64,000 bases of DNA from Cladopsammia gracilis (taxonomy: Eukaryota > Cnidaria > Anthozoa > Scleractinia > Dendrophylliidae). Under the pieces are notes generated by a model. The model searched no databases. It was not told where the DNA came from and was given only the letters and a program-made list of their open reading frames with translations. Positions 52,125 to 64,000 of the stretch are shown one piece after another (the first letter of the stretch is position 1; every line of letters begins with the position of its first letter). Position numbers and translations under genes: made by a program. The stretch spans positions 186,001 to 250,000 of the forward strand of contig JAJGOT010000497.1 of NCBI GenBank assembly GCA_022457155.1, in the 5' to 3' direction.

Positions 52125-53072
52125 TTAAAGCGAAGACTTTCAATATCGTATTTATTAATATTATTGACTTATATTGCTGAATCATGGCGAATACAAATTC
52201 GGTACTCTGTATCAATCTAAGACTGGAAATGAGAGCTGAGGAGTTAGGCATTTTAAGAATGTTCAGTTGTGATTTTCAGATTTATCATGCTGTTTATTTC
52301 GGCTTTATTACAGTATTAAAAAACAGTTTCTTTTTATGATTTCAGTAGACAAGAGAGCTCATTCAAAAAGGGAAATCAGTCAATTGTTTTGAAATTTTGA
52401 ATCAGTTTGAATTGAAAAACAACAACAAAAACGAAAAAAACCGAACGAGACAGATAAATGAAGCATGGAAAGTTTCAACTTGACAGGACCATTGAAATAT
52501 TGTAGAAAAGGTTTTCAGGCAGGTGCAATATCGAACTATATCAGACCAATCACGATAAACTGAAGCCAGCAGTAAAAAAAACAACTACCCTGGTAAGCCT
52601 TTTAGAAGCGTTTTACAGTTTTCTGAACATCAAGAATATTATACAGAAAGATCCGCGGAGAGCTATTCTTTGTCATGATCTGGCTTCGATCCGCAGACAG
52701 GATGTTCTGAAAAAAAATATTAATTTTCCCTGTTTGAGTGTTTCTACTCGGCTCGCACGAGCCGCTGCTCACCGCTAAACATATCACCTGATTGGCCAAT
52801 CACAGGGCTGATATTCTGCGACGTCAGAATGTTATTTCAGTAACTGCTGACAGCTTTCCAATGGGTTTTACTTATCCGCCATCTTTTTGAACGTCGATAG
52901 TTTGAGAGGTTCCTGTCCTTTATACGCTAGATATACTGTTTCCGCGCTTAATTTCGCTGTAAAAAAGGCTGTTACAATTTCAATGGAGTGCAGTTGGAGC
53001 GTTTTATGGTGTTTTGGGTGAAGGGCTGGCTGAATTGAACGTTCAATGTTGGTGTTTCGCGACCCGAAGACG

Positions 53073-53138
53073 ATGCCCGTACAGCAAATCGTGGTGAATC
53101 CAGTTACTCTACAACAGACGAACAACAAGGAAAGAAAG
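53073..53138 (+). CDS. MARCHF1/8-like E3 ligase, first coding exon
   Basis: An ATG at 53073 opens 22 codons, MPVQQIVVNPVTLQQTNNKE and two more, ending at a consensus donor AAG|GTCAGT (53138/53139) in phase 0. The start resembles the short MPLHQI-type first exon of vertebrate MARCHF1/8, and the phase fits the RING-CH exon at 61854. Assignment rests on strand, phase and weak similarity; a cDNA would decide. It implies an 8.7-kb first intron unless another exon lies between. Confidence 0.5.
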
Positions 53139-55111
53139 GTCAGTTCTTTAAATCTCTGAAGCTTTAAAACTTTAAAGCTCTTCTTGTTATCAGAAAAGGG
53201 CACTTCTCACGTATTTAGCGAATGAAATTCGCCGCGAATTTCTCGCACCTTTATGCGTTTGTTTATCTAGGATAGCATGATTGAATTTCCAAAGAAATGG
53301 CGTTTACGAAGTCTTCGATTGTGGTTTATTGTGTATGGCAAGGGACGCACTGCGTTAAGTATATATTGGAAGAGGAAATTGTAAAGAAAACTAATTTATT
53401 TCTCGTTTCATCTGACGGTGTGCCTGTTTTAACCTCCAATTCAGTTGATATTCAGCAAGCATTGCAACCTATAAAATTATAAAACTTGTTTCATCGCCTC
53501 GTCTGATTTTAAAGCTTTCTGGTTTTTATTAAATTGCAAATATGGAGGAGTGATATTAAAATATGTGATATTTTTCTCGTCATCTTGAATTGGTTGCTGT
53601 ATTATAATAGAGAACTGTTGAACGTCGTGCCGTGTCGTATTATTTGGTGTTCGCAGTTTCCGGGCTATTCAACCATAAAAGTCGTCGGTGAATTTTGTGA
53701 TTTCGTCGGGATACATCAGAGAGGGGTTGATTAACTAAAAAGGTTTTTAAAGCTTTCAATTACAACTAGAGCTAGCCGTTCGCTTGGGAAAGTGTAGTCC
53801 GCTGAAGTGACAATCTAATAAGCTTGTGTTTCAAAACGATTGCTCCGAATGTCCGACGTGACCGTCTTCGCGTGGTTAATTATAATAGCTGGAATATATA
53901 TTTTGTATTAAATTAAAAACAATGATAAACCTCAAAAACAGGGCCTTATCGTGTTTTTTTTGGACTTTTTTGTAATGTCTTTTAGTTCATGGTGAAAATT
54001 TGAGAATCGCTAATACTACGAGCTCTGTACTTCTAGCTTTAAATGTTGTTGGATATTCTTTGGTTCTCAAATTATTGATTATGTTTTTATTTTCATCTAG
54101 GGATCATGATACATTGCCGAGTAGCGAATAAACTGTAGCAAAAACATGTCGATGAAAATTTTCTGCAAGTCTCGTTTACCAAAAAAATAAATCGGTGTTG
54201 CATATTTCTTAAATAGTGCTCAGAAGAAAATATTTTATTTAACTAGTAGCAATTATGTTGTTATACTGTTTTGTCTTGACTGTAGAAGATGTTATCATCC
54301 AGTTTGTAGATTACACACTATCTAGTGTTGTCTGTTCAAAGTACACTGTATGAAGTTCAAACCTTCCCAGTTCTCAATAGATGTAGAAATGATGCTGTGA
54401 TACACTGGGTCAAAATTTTATTTACATGTACAGTGTAGGCACTTCAGAAAGTCAGTACATTCTCTGAGATATTTATTGCTGGTATTCAAATGGATTATTC
54501 GGTGGAAGTTGAATAATACAGCTGGGTGTTTTTGTAAATCAGTTTTAAATAGAAAAAATTGCTGTATAACACAACTTTGCACTGTGAGTGAATAAATCAT
54601 TGAAATCACCCAGGAATCATCTTTGCCCAAAGCCAGGCATGATTAAACAGAAGAGTTTAACATTCTCTGTTTGCACTTGTTTTGTACCTTAACCTATGTA
54701 TATGGTACCTTAACCCATAGCCTGGGCTGTTTTTGCCCCCCCCCCCCCACCCCAAGTATCTTCAACAACAACAACAACAATCTTTACCTTGTTACAGTTG
54801 GACTGGTCTGCAGGTAGCTAGTGCTAGTCTTGGCAGGCCTGGCTACGTGTATTTAAGTTTATTACACAAATTCTTTATTTTATAGATACATTGTAGTGAT
54901 GAAAACAAAAAGAGAAAATAAAATAGAAAGGAGAGAAGAAAAAAAGAAATTTCACTTGTATATAAGATTGTACCGCAGGGTTGATTAGAATGAGGATTTA
55001 TAAATATAGAATTGTTAGATGATACTTTTCCTATTGGGGATTTGACTTTAGAAATAATATTGTGTATGTCAGGAAAGGAATCTTTGAGAACACTCAGCAG
55101 TACAGTGTATC

Positions 55112-55238
55112 TGTTGTGGTGCAATTTTGTCCTTGGTGCAAATTTTATTTTCCTCTGTTTTTGGGTATGGAAATGTATGATAATGAATTTTAAACAGGAA
55201 AATAAAATTTGCACCAAGGACAAAATTGCACCACAACA
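55112..55238. repeat. Perfect 43-bp inverted repeat
   Basis: TGTTGTGGTGCAATTTTGTC starts the left arm (55112-55154); the right arm (55196-55238) is its exact complement, with a 41-base loop. Confidence 0.92.
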
Positions 55239-56489
55239 TATATTTTGAATTCTGTTTTTGAACAATTTTTTGGCAGTTCTCTCAGAGAGCATGGTATCTC
55301 ATAAATTTCCACAGTTTGGTTTGGCACCTATTCTTGTAAAGGAGCATTCAGATCTCATCTCATAAAACTGTCCAAATTGACTCAAAAGTTATCAAAAGCA
55401 ATAAAGAAATGCTACAGAAATGGCATAAAAATGTAGAAGTTATAACAACAACCTTTTTCTTCATTAAGGTCGCGGGGGACAGGTTCCGCTCATCAGTATT
55501 CATTTATGAAAAGAGTATGCACGAACTGCGACAGCTGATACCGAAAATGCGCGAAATATTCACGAACAGTTTCTGCATCAATAATTGCACGTGCATTAAA
55601 GCGCTGTCTGGTAAAATATACTATTTTTTAACGCATTGTTCTTTCCGCATGAAGTGTTGATCATGACAATAGCGCGTGGATTAAAATTAGCAAAATTATC
55701 ATAAATTTATATTTTTTGCATTCGTGTTTGCTCGGGAAGCCTTCGGAAGCGTAAAACAAGCAATTTTGTGTCCAAGAATTCAGCGCAGACAGAGAATTTC
55801 ATGAGTTGACACTGCAAGGAGGTAAACTAGGTGTATTGTAGATTGTCATATCTGACTCGAAATTTTTAATTAGGCTTTCAAAGGGAAGATATGAGGCTTC
55901 AAATTCTAACATGGACAATTTTACTCCTTTAAAAGCTAATAACTTTTAATTAAAGTTGAAATAAAAAAATCGGAGTCAGATATGACACAATAGACGTTTT
56001 GACGGATTAGTGAGTGGGGAAATCAACTTGCTTTGTGTTCTTCTCGAGGAGAAAACTTGGACACAAAAGCACGTTTTAAGAAAAGATCACTTTAGTGGCT
56101 TACAGCACTGCTGCAAAGCGCAATCCCTTCAATAAAAAACAATCCTTACGCACTTCTTTTATTCACCAATATCTCTGTTAAATTTTAGCGAAATCGGCTT
56201 TCAAACCTTCACGATATAACGTTTTTAAAAGTGACACCCCTGCCAAAATTTTGCCTTATGAATTTATTCATGGACAAGTATCCCCCGCGACCTTAAAAGG
56301 TAAAAAAGGAAATTTAAAAAAACTTGGCTGTCAAAATCTTGTTGCCATGGAAACATCAAGTCATGTGAATAATAAAATGTCATATAATACCAAAATGTTG
56401 CCAGATAAATTTTAGGAAAAGTCACAAAGTTTGATGTTTGATTTCATATTTAAAAAGATATGAATGTTAAACTTTACACTGCAGGGTTA

Positions 56490-57055
56490 CAGTCAAACCG
56501 GATGTTCTTTTGCGGGCAACTTTGCAAACTTCCGCCGCAACATTGGTATTTTGATTGACAGTTTGCTTCGAGCAAGTTGCAACTTTCGCGAGCAACTTCC
56601 TATTTCAAACTCGGGTCAGTGGCCGGATTGAAAGTACTTGGTTTGGTTACCTTGCAGTATTCCACAAACTCTACGATGTCAGGAGTAGAAACTGTTCGTT
56701 CCTTCCAGTCAGGTTTACCGGAAAAATACGTCTCGTATTGTCAAAATTTGTTTACAATATCGGATACAGTTTGCCTTGATAATCCAACAATGTGTGCGAT
56801 TTGTTCTTGTTTTACACCAGACGACCATTTATGGTGGTATTATTGCGATGTACGTGAGCCATAACTGAAGAAAGACGCGTTTTCACAAAATTCGCAATTT
56901 GCAACTGACAACAAGTTTGAAATAGGAACTTGCTCGCGAAAGTTGCAACTTGCTCGCCTAACTTCCAACTTGCTCAATGCAAACTGTCAATCAAAATACC
57001 AATGTTGCGGTGGAAATTTGCAAAGTTGCCCGCAAAAGAACATCCGGTTTGACTG
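56490..57055. mobile_element. Tc1/mariner-type MITE, copy 2
   Basis: CAGTCAAACCGGATGTTCTT at the left and its exact complement at the right, each flanked by TA (56488-56489, 57056-57057). Terminal repeats run for more than 60 bp. Same family as 11706-12282; no transposase. Confidence 0.85.
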
Positions 57056-58610
57056 TAAAACAGAAAATCTTCAGACCAACTTTATTTTATTTGTAATTGA
57101 CATTGTGTGTTTGTAAATCAAGAAAAGGAAAAACTTGTTGAAAACCAACTGAAGATAATCTGTACTTGTATTTCTTAAATTACATGTAATTTTAGTGTGC
57201 CCATTAACTGCCCTTGTTTTCCATTTTAAGTAACCTATGAATTATAGTTGAGATTTTTGTGCTAGCTTACTGTAGAACAAAATCTACAAAGGAGATTGAT
57301 CCACATTTGCCATGTGTTATGGGACTACATGTACATTTAGATCAGATTAAAATGTCAGTGTTCAATGTAGTAAACAAAGTTACATCATTGCTTCAGAGGA
57401 GATTCTTTGTGCATGCATTTTCCTACCCTGAAAAGCAGTTAGTAGATACATGTTGATTAGGTCGTTTGTTTTAACCTGCTTAACATGCACACGTTGTTGT
57501 TTAGTATTCGATAGTTTCTGTGATCCCACATTAAGAAAAGTAGCCTTAGCTTGATATACTTGTAAGCCAAAAAGACAGCAATCCAAACAGTCAACCTTTC
57601 TAGTACATCATTCAGGTGGCAATGTAGGATTGATTTTGCTGCAAATCTGCCAAATCAAGCTGCACTGAATTACTAATGAAGGGAAGTTTGTCTTTTGTGA
57701 GGCTTTTGCCCAACAATGTGGGCACCTGTATAAATGAAGGTTGACATTTGTCAATGTCTACAGTCAAATCATGCCTTACTGACACCTCTGTATAACAGTC
57801 AATCCATTGTTACAGATGAAAGCTAAAGCTAGAGTGAGACAAATTTACTGTTCCAAACTAAAGTTAATTATGGACTTTCTAGTGATTCATGATCATGAAT
57901 CCAAAATATTTTTTCTAAATGTCGAAACTTTTGAATGAAACCCTATTTCCTTGAATGAAAATGTATTTCCCTTGAATAAAAGAGTTAAACATTATTTTAT
58001 CAGAATTCAGTGTTTTTCTGCTTCTGGAAGGCTTTGCGATTTATTTATCCTAATTGTAGGCTTGCACAAGTCGACAGTGCGGAGCACTGGCGTCTGCAAA
58101 ATATTATAAGCATCACAACATTATTTAAATTATTTTAGTAACCTAGTTTTATAATATCTAGTGTTTTCTAAAATTTCTGATTTTTCCTGTGTATGCAGAA
58201 TTCCATTAAAATGCTATTTAATTTAATTATATTTACTAGTGCTTCTTTACCATGCTCATTGGCTTCATGAAGAAAACATTTGAACAAGTTTGATCGCAAT
58301 TTGCCTTTAAGATTAAGTTGGAAGCTTCTGATTATTTGACATTTCCTTCAAGGTTGAACGCATCAACTAAACAGTACACTAAGAAGAGCGGAATAAAATT
58401 TTGGACCTTTGCGTGTATCAGTTTACAGGGAACGTGTAAGAAAGAAGCGATGTGAAAGCAAGCTGAAACAATTCTACAAATAGAAAACAATTTGCAGAAT
58501 GGTGCAACTATTTTTTTTGTCAAAAATCTTTTGTCCTTTTTTTTTTTAATTGGCTGATACTTTTTCAATTAGTAGCTGGCAAGAACTTGGAAAAGAGCTT
58601 TGTTGGAAGG

Positions 58611-58630
58611 TACCGAAGCATGCTTCGGTA
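58611..58630. repeat. 20-bp perfect palindrome
   Basis: TACCGAAGCATGCTTCGGTA. Could be a MITE trace or a protein-binding site; nothing around it decides. Confidence 0.7.
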
Positions 58631-59499
58631 AAAATTACTGACTTTCTCCATATTTGAGGTGTATTTTCTCCCTTTCATCCAGTTTATTCTCCATGAATAC
58701 AGTGGAACTGACAAAGTTAAATCTTAACTAATTATTATGAACACAAAGTGTTCTCTTCAAAATCATTTTTAAAAAATCGACCCACAAGGAAGGAAGGAGG
58801 TCCAGACCCCCCTCCTGCCCAGATTTCCAGAGCCCTCAACCACCCCCACCCCCCCTCCTGTGAGATCAAGACACCATTTGTAAGACAATAAAACAAAATT
58901 GATACTGACATGATAAACAGTGAGCTATCATAATTATCAGAAAGAACATCAGTCTGGATCACAAAGTATAATTAACTGACATTAAATCACCTAAACCAAA
59001 AACCAAGTGTTTTTTCATTGTTTATTTCTGTTTCTTTGACATTCCTTTACAATTTAAGTACTATCTCAAAAAGAAGCTCATACTATCTCCATAGGCTTCT
59101 TTTCGAGATTACTTTTGCAAACTAAAGAAGGGGACTTCTTTTCAAGATGGGCTTCTTCTAGAGATTAAGCCCACTGGGCTTCTTTTTGAGGTTTTACGGT
59201 ATGCAAATTTGTTTCCTTCCTTCCTTCCTTCCTTAAGCTGTGAACTTTTTTAATTCCCCAGTGTATTGCATCATCCAGATGTCTTGACAGTCTTGTTTCA
59301 CACAATGCATATTTACACCACGCTAAGATGTTTACACTGCAGGTCGTTTAAAACTGTTTACTTTTCGATTCTTTGACTTAAAACTCAGTATGGAAAAATT
59401 AAAACTGATCTGTGGACTTCAAATGGATTATAGTAGCATTTAGAGGAAAATGTGGCTCAATTGCTGTCACTCGCTTACTCACTTTGTTGTCTATTTGTT

Positions 59500-59636
59500 G
59501 ATTATAATATATCATAATATATCAAGGGAGCCTATTTATTTATAAGCCCAGTGGTTTCGTTTGGGCTTCCTTGCTGCTAAATTTTATATATATGTACTGT
59601 AACAGTGTTTTAGGGCAATAAACTTGAACTTGAACT
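59500..59636 (+). mobile_element. 3' tail of a non-LTR retrotransposon
   Basis: TTGCTGCTAAATTTTATATA, then GGCAATAAACTTGAACTTGA at the end. A short TTGAAC microsatellite tail after an AATAAA-like signal is typical of CR1/L2/RTE-like LINE 3' ends in cnidarians. Only the tail is present. Confidence 0.5.
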
Positions 59637-60669
59637 AATTCCCCACTGTATTATGTTATCCAGTTGCCTTGTTTTACACAATGCGTATTTATGTCATGCT
59701 AAGATGTTTTTGTGTCATTAATTTAAAGTTATTTACTGCAGTGATGCCACGCTAAAAGTCAAGTTAACCCTTTAACCCCTAAGGTGAACGCCATTTTTTC
59801 CAAATTGATAAATACCAGCTCTGCCCCCATGTATGATATACCATTTGAAAGCTTTTCATCAGGGTATTTCATAAATCATAATCAGCATTCATGAAGGGAA
59901 TTGTTGCTTTCATACATGTAGAAATACATGTAAGTTTGAAACACAAAATAAAAATGTTAAAAATAATGCTGTAATTATCTTTATAATGTTAGGTATACCC
60001 TTACATTAAATTATGTAACTAAAGCTTATTTTGCAGCTCTTGGAGCATACAATAGATTAATATGGCACATGTCTTAGACTATGGAAGTACTCGGAAAAAA
60101 AAAATTTCCAAAGTTATAGGGGCTGTCAACTACATGTACATCACAAATAGGAGGGGAGGGGGGACAATTTCATGCTTTAAATGAGCAAATGTTTGCAAGG
60201 CAATTTTGGTGGCAAAAATTCATGCAAATCTAGCAAATATTGGCCAATTATGACATCATGTGCAATTAGCACTCTTAGGTCTTAAAGGATTAAGGATTAT
60301 CAAAGATTGAAACTTAATTACAAAATATCAGAAACTAAAATTAACATTACGTTGTTTTGTATCTGACAAGATGGCTCTTAGAGCCCGTTGATATTGTATT
60401 GTTTTTTGTTGATGTTTGAAACCGTGGCAGACTTGGAGTTAGCATCATCTATCCCTTTTTTTCCTTGGCTGTCTCTCTTTTTTCTTTGGCATAATACATT
60501 GATAGGTGCATGAAACAGAATCTGTTTTCAAATTTAAGCTAGAATTTATCAGACCAGCAGCACCTGTCCGTCATAAAGTTACAGTAGAACTATTATTCTC
60601 TGAAGTGAGGAAGGCACCAACTTTAGGTGTCTGTCTTAGAGAGTAATCAGGGTTGGAAATTGCACTTTA

Positions 60670-61242
60670 CAGCGGTTACCATTACATGTAACACGCGACC
60701 CATCACTCTTCATCCCGGAAGGCCAAACTTGAGTTTGGTGGACGTCAATGAAAGAAAAGCCATTAACATTGTTTTTTTAAATTCCGACTGGATTCCGAAC
60801 AATTTTACCAAAAAGAAATAGTAAACATTTTAAAACAACAAATTTCAAAGTCAATTCTAGTTTTAAAGAGAAGATTTCATTTAACATGATATAAAAACTG
60901 GTGCTTCATGCAGCCGCGGCTTCATGAGTTGTGATCCGCCTACAATTCATCATACATCACTGAGTTGTAAATTTATTATCATGTGCAGTGAAATTTAAAA
61001 GTTCTATTCTAAAAATATGGTTTCTACAAACAGCAGCTTTTCTTTTTGTGTAAACTGGCTTGGAAATCGAGTTTGATTAGTTTTACCTTCTCTCCGCGGG
61101 TAAATTTGTCGATTTAGCTCTGTTTGCTTGAAATCATGTCACAGTCTAAAATAATTTTAATGGCTTTTCTTTGATTGATGTCCACTAAAACTTTATCAGA
61201 CTGTTTTGAAGGCGGTGGGTCACGTGTTAATGGTAACCGCTG
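60670..61242. mobile_element. TA-flanked MITE
   Basis: CAGCGGTTACCATTA at the left and its complement TAATGGTAACCGCTG at the right, each next to TA (60668-60669, 61243-61244); 573 bp, no transposase. Tc1/mariner-like. Confidence 0.75.
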
Positions 61243-61853
61243 TAAGTGGCACTCACCTGCTTTCCAGTGCAAGTATAATAAAATTAATTATATTATTTTG
61301 GATAAGTACAATTCAAACATCACTTGCCCATTATGGCGAGTATGATCTTCACTTTTAGGTTAATAATTCTTGTTGCAACTGTCATTTTTCAAGTAGGATG
61401 CAGTATCTTTTGCAACATTATCAGACAAATACAGTGTATGACTGCCAAACTGATACTGCTGGTCACTTCACTTATGTCCAGAAATGCACGTAACTCGGAC
61501 CTTGGGCACTTCATATAACACACAATCATTTGTAATTTCCATATGACAGAATTGCTTGTGTTTAGGTGAGAATTAGGGCTAGGGGACACTTCATGATGTC
61601 TATCATAAAGAGCATGAATCTCATTAACGTGCATCCCTGGGCATACCTCGGTCACTTGGCCCCTGATTGCACTGAAAATGTGAAGAAAAATCCAGCTTCT
61701 CCTGGGGTGGGATTTTATTTTTGGGAGTGTAAAAACTACATGTACTTTAATTTCAATCTTGGCAAGTGTACTCTAAAAGTCACTCAACTCACTGATGAGT
61801 GCTTGTAGAACCAACTTTAGTGTCCAACCTTGATATAATGTTATTTCTTGCAG

Positions 61854-62165
61854 AATTCTAAACCAAAGTCTTCAGACGGGCAAACCACGACACCCATCAC
61901 GGAGATCAGTATTGAAAAAACCAAACCGCCACCCAAGAAAAGCATATCAACGACCTCAATGGCATCATCCATGGAAATATGTAGGATATGCCATTGTGAG
62001 GCAGAGCCTGATCAGCCCCTCATCTCTCCCTGCTTATGCTCAGGCTCTTTGGAGTATGTACACCAGAGTTGTCTGCAAAGGTGGATTAAGAGTTCAGACA
62101 CTAAGAAATGTGAACTGTGTAAATATGAGTTTGTCATGGAATCCAAGATGAAGCCTATCACAAAG
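61854..62165 (+). CDS. MARCHF1/8-like E3 ligase, RING-CH exon
   Basis: A 104-codon exon between acceptor TTCTTGCAG (61845-61853) and donor AAG|GTTAGT (62165/62166), phase 0 at both ends. After a Ser/Thr/Pro-rich linker it encodes CRICHCEAEPDQPLISPCLC and then HQSCLQRWIKSSDTKKCELC, the complete C4HC3 RING-CH of membrane-associated MARCH ligases; SGSLEYVHQSCLQRWIKSSD and CELCKYEFVME closely follow vertebrate MARCHF1 and MARCHF8. These ligases ubiquitinate membrane receptors (for example transferrin receptor and MHC II in vertebrates) in endosomes and at the surface. The two transmembrane helices are encoded downstream, outside the window or in exons not recognised. Confidence 0.9.
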
Positions 62166-62179
62166 GTTAGTTAGCTGTA

Positions 62180-62183
<4 letters not shown>

Positions 62184-62260
<77 letters not shown>
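62184..62260. repeat. (TA)n microsatellite
   Basis: About 38 TA units beginning 18 bases after the RING-CH exon donor. Confidence 0.95.
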
Positions 62261-62267
<7 letters not shown>

Positions 62268-62317
62268 TGAATTTATTCATTTATTTTTATTGTAGGCTTT
62301 ACACTGTAATACTGCAG

Positions 62318-62728
62318 GTCCAAACTTAAACATGGACCCGCGCTATAAAAGGAACCTTGGCCCGGCCAAGGTGCCAGTCATTTCACACTTGACTCCGAAC
62401 TGTCAACATCACATGCATCCGCTCGCCAATGGAGAACCGTCACTGGTGCGAAATTCAAATTTCGCAGGCTAAAATATTATATTCATGCTGAAAGGCGCAT
62501 AATTATAAATTCAAATAATGTTTTTAGTTTTATATTTGTGAAAGATAAATCCTATACAAGATAGAGCTGGTGAAGGTAGAATTAAACCTATTTTTTGGGG
62601 AAACGGTCTTCCTCCGTGTTGCTCGCAGTGTCAGCCATCTTTGATTAGCCATTGAAGCAGTGATGGTGTGACAAAGAGGGGGCGGAGCTATCCCTTTTAT
62701 AGCGCAGGTCCGTGTTTAAGGGTTCAAG
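62318..62728. mobile_element. Possible MITE in the MARCH-like gene's intron
   Basis: CTTAAACATGGACCCGCGCT with TATAAAAGG near 62325-62352 and an inverted, diverged copy CCTTTTATAGCGCAGGTCCG with TGTTTAAG near 62694-62720 suggest fold-back ends. Confidence 0.5.
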
Positions 62729-64000
62729 GTAAAAATATCGTAAGTGACCATGTTAGATCTCAGTTTGGTACAGAGAATGGAAGAAACTTACTTTCTGTTT
62801 TTTTTTTCATAAACACAAAGAATTGGGCTACCATAAAATTAATGCTTCCTATAACTCCTGGGCTTATACATGTACAACTGTGTAAAGATTTTTTGGCAGG
62901 CAAGCAAAAATTGTGATAAAGAAGCATTTCAGTTCCATGTAATTTAGTGTAAATGTTTGTAAAGAATTGTGTTTCAGAAAGTGTGGTGTGCTTATATATA
63001 GGCTTATTATAAACCAGCATTTTGCAATAATTAATTTGAAACCGAAGCAACTAACACAAAAGAAGGTGTATGGATGCTTGATTGATTTCTTTTGTTTTAC
63101 ATGTAGCCCCTCCCCCCCTCCCCCCGCAAAGAAAATCAGTTGGGCTTTTTCTTTATTCATTTTAAGCCTTCTGTTTCAAAATAAATACAGAACTAAATTT
63201 CTTACAGAAATGTATCTGACAACCAGTGTTGCGGCCAAAAGAAAGCTTAATATTTAGAGCAATTTAGATTTCAAGGTCAAAATTGGGTAAATGGTCTGGA
63301 CAAAATAAAATAATTTATTGTCAGTTTAGATAGATGGCGATTATGGGCCCAGACGATGGGTGGAAGTAGAGGTTGGATTGTACACCCACAAAAGTTTCAT
63401 GCAGGAACTATTTTTATGTATGGTGACTCCCACTTCATAAAATGCAATTTTTTATTCCTGTCACCTGCCAAAGATCTCTGCTTGTCACTTGGACAGCTTA
63501 ACATAATGGATATGAAGTTTTTGTTCATACTGGATACCCGGCACAACGTTAACAATGATGTAAACTAAGCTAAACAGTGTTCTGGAAGTGTCACCTCACC
63601 ATCCTCAACCCACTTTACACTTACATAGTTAGTCACGAAGGATAATTAGTGAAGGACAATTTGCTGGTTTCCTTGTGGTAGTCTCCTTTATAAAACAATC
63701 AGAAGTACATGATTGTACAAACGTGGTTTAAATGAATGCGGACTAAGTCCAAGGAATAATTCTTGGCCATTACATTAAATTATAGGACAAAATGTTTCAT
63801 ATGCATGCACATTTCAATATTGTATACAGTACATGTACAACTCAAATGTAAGTTTAATTACCACCTCTCATCTCGTTTCTCTTGAGAATCGCTGAGCCTT
63901 TCAGTATGGAATAAGTTACTCGCGAAAAACCTGTGTACATTTGCATGTATCAGAATAAGATATGAATCTGGGACAAAGGAGAAAAAATTTAAACTGGTTT
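62729..64000. other. Presumed intron, right end of the window
   Basis: No exon recognised. Contains a C-rich run near 63110 and short frames without signatures. Confidence 0.4.

Larger units (their letters stand above)
48874..53072. other. Non-coding flank between the Polinton and the MARCH-like gene
   Basis: Holds a MITE, a 10-bp minisatellite and a G-run listed separately. CCAAT-like ATTGG/CCAAT motifs recur at 49840-50010. Upstream of 53073, a CRE-like GACGTCAG (52821) and the absence of repeats suggest promoter and 5' UTR of the MARCH-like gene. No other gene seen. Confidence 0.45.
53139..61853 (+). other. Presumed intron of the MARCH-like gene
   Basis: No coding exon recognised inside. 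It carries the inverted repeat at 55112-55238, a mariner MITE (56490-57055), another MITE (60670-61242), a LINE 3' tail, a poly-C run near 54736 and several low-complexity tracts. Confidence 0.45.

Overview
The window looks like nuclear DNA from an animal, most likely an anthozoan cnidarian (coral or sea anemone). It is AT-rich and crowded with short inverted-repeat transposons. It carries exons of animal signalling and ubiquitin genes (a TRAF-like RING exon on the minus strand, and a MARCHF1/8-like RING-CH gene on the plus strand), an L1-type LINE, a Harbinger element, a Ngaro/DIRS-type tyrosine-recombinase retroelement and a very large Maverick/Polinton. The organism is inferred from this mix and not from any species marker.

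Layout. 1-3429: L1-like LINE on the minus strand, its ORF1 split by a Harbinger element (2617-3208). 3430-14540: mostly non-coding, with several MITEs and the TRAF-like RING exon at 10839-11005. 14547-48867: a 34.3-kb Maverick/Polinton (adintovirus-like provirus) with 507-bp terminal inverted repeats and a 6-bp target duplication GTACGG. 48874-53072: non-coding flank with MITEs and a minisatellite. 53073-64000: MARCHF1/8-like gene, with a short first coding exon, an intron of about 8.7 kb and the RING-CH exon at 61854-62165.

The Polinton is not one simple element. It carries two protein-primed-type DNA polymerase B genes and two complete or partial capsid-integrase blocks. The outer element (A) supplies both termini, polymerase A (broken by two amber codons), an ssDNA-binding-like gene, small genes, at least part of a tail-fibre-like spike gene, and the right-hand capsid-integrase block (42430-48350). 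A second, more AT-rich relative (B) supplies capsid-integrase block B (25645-32684), polymerase B (33401-42060) and probably the packaging ATPase. Polymerase B is cut in two by a 4.9-kb Ngaro/DIRS-type retroelement (35605-40519) that integrated at an AT dinucleotide without a longer duplication.

How the genes work together: polymerase, ssDNA-binding protein and terminal repeats for replication; A32-like ATPase for packaging; double-jelly-roll major capsid and minor capsid proteins for the shell; adenain-like protease for maturation; a parvovirus-like phospholipase A2 and a spike for entry; an RVE integrase with chromodomain for insertion.

The most interesting signal is at the PLA2-integrase junction. 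In both diverged blocks the integrase frame has no AUG before its catalytic core. It lies exactly -1 to the PLA2 frame, behind an in-frame A AAA AAC heptamer followed by a stem with a compensatory base change and a possible second, pseudoknot-forming stem. The internal-virion-protein/protease junction also carries in-frame slippery A-runs in both copies. A retrovirus-like -1 frameshift strategy in a DNA transposon-virus is therefore a testable proposal.
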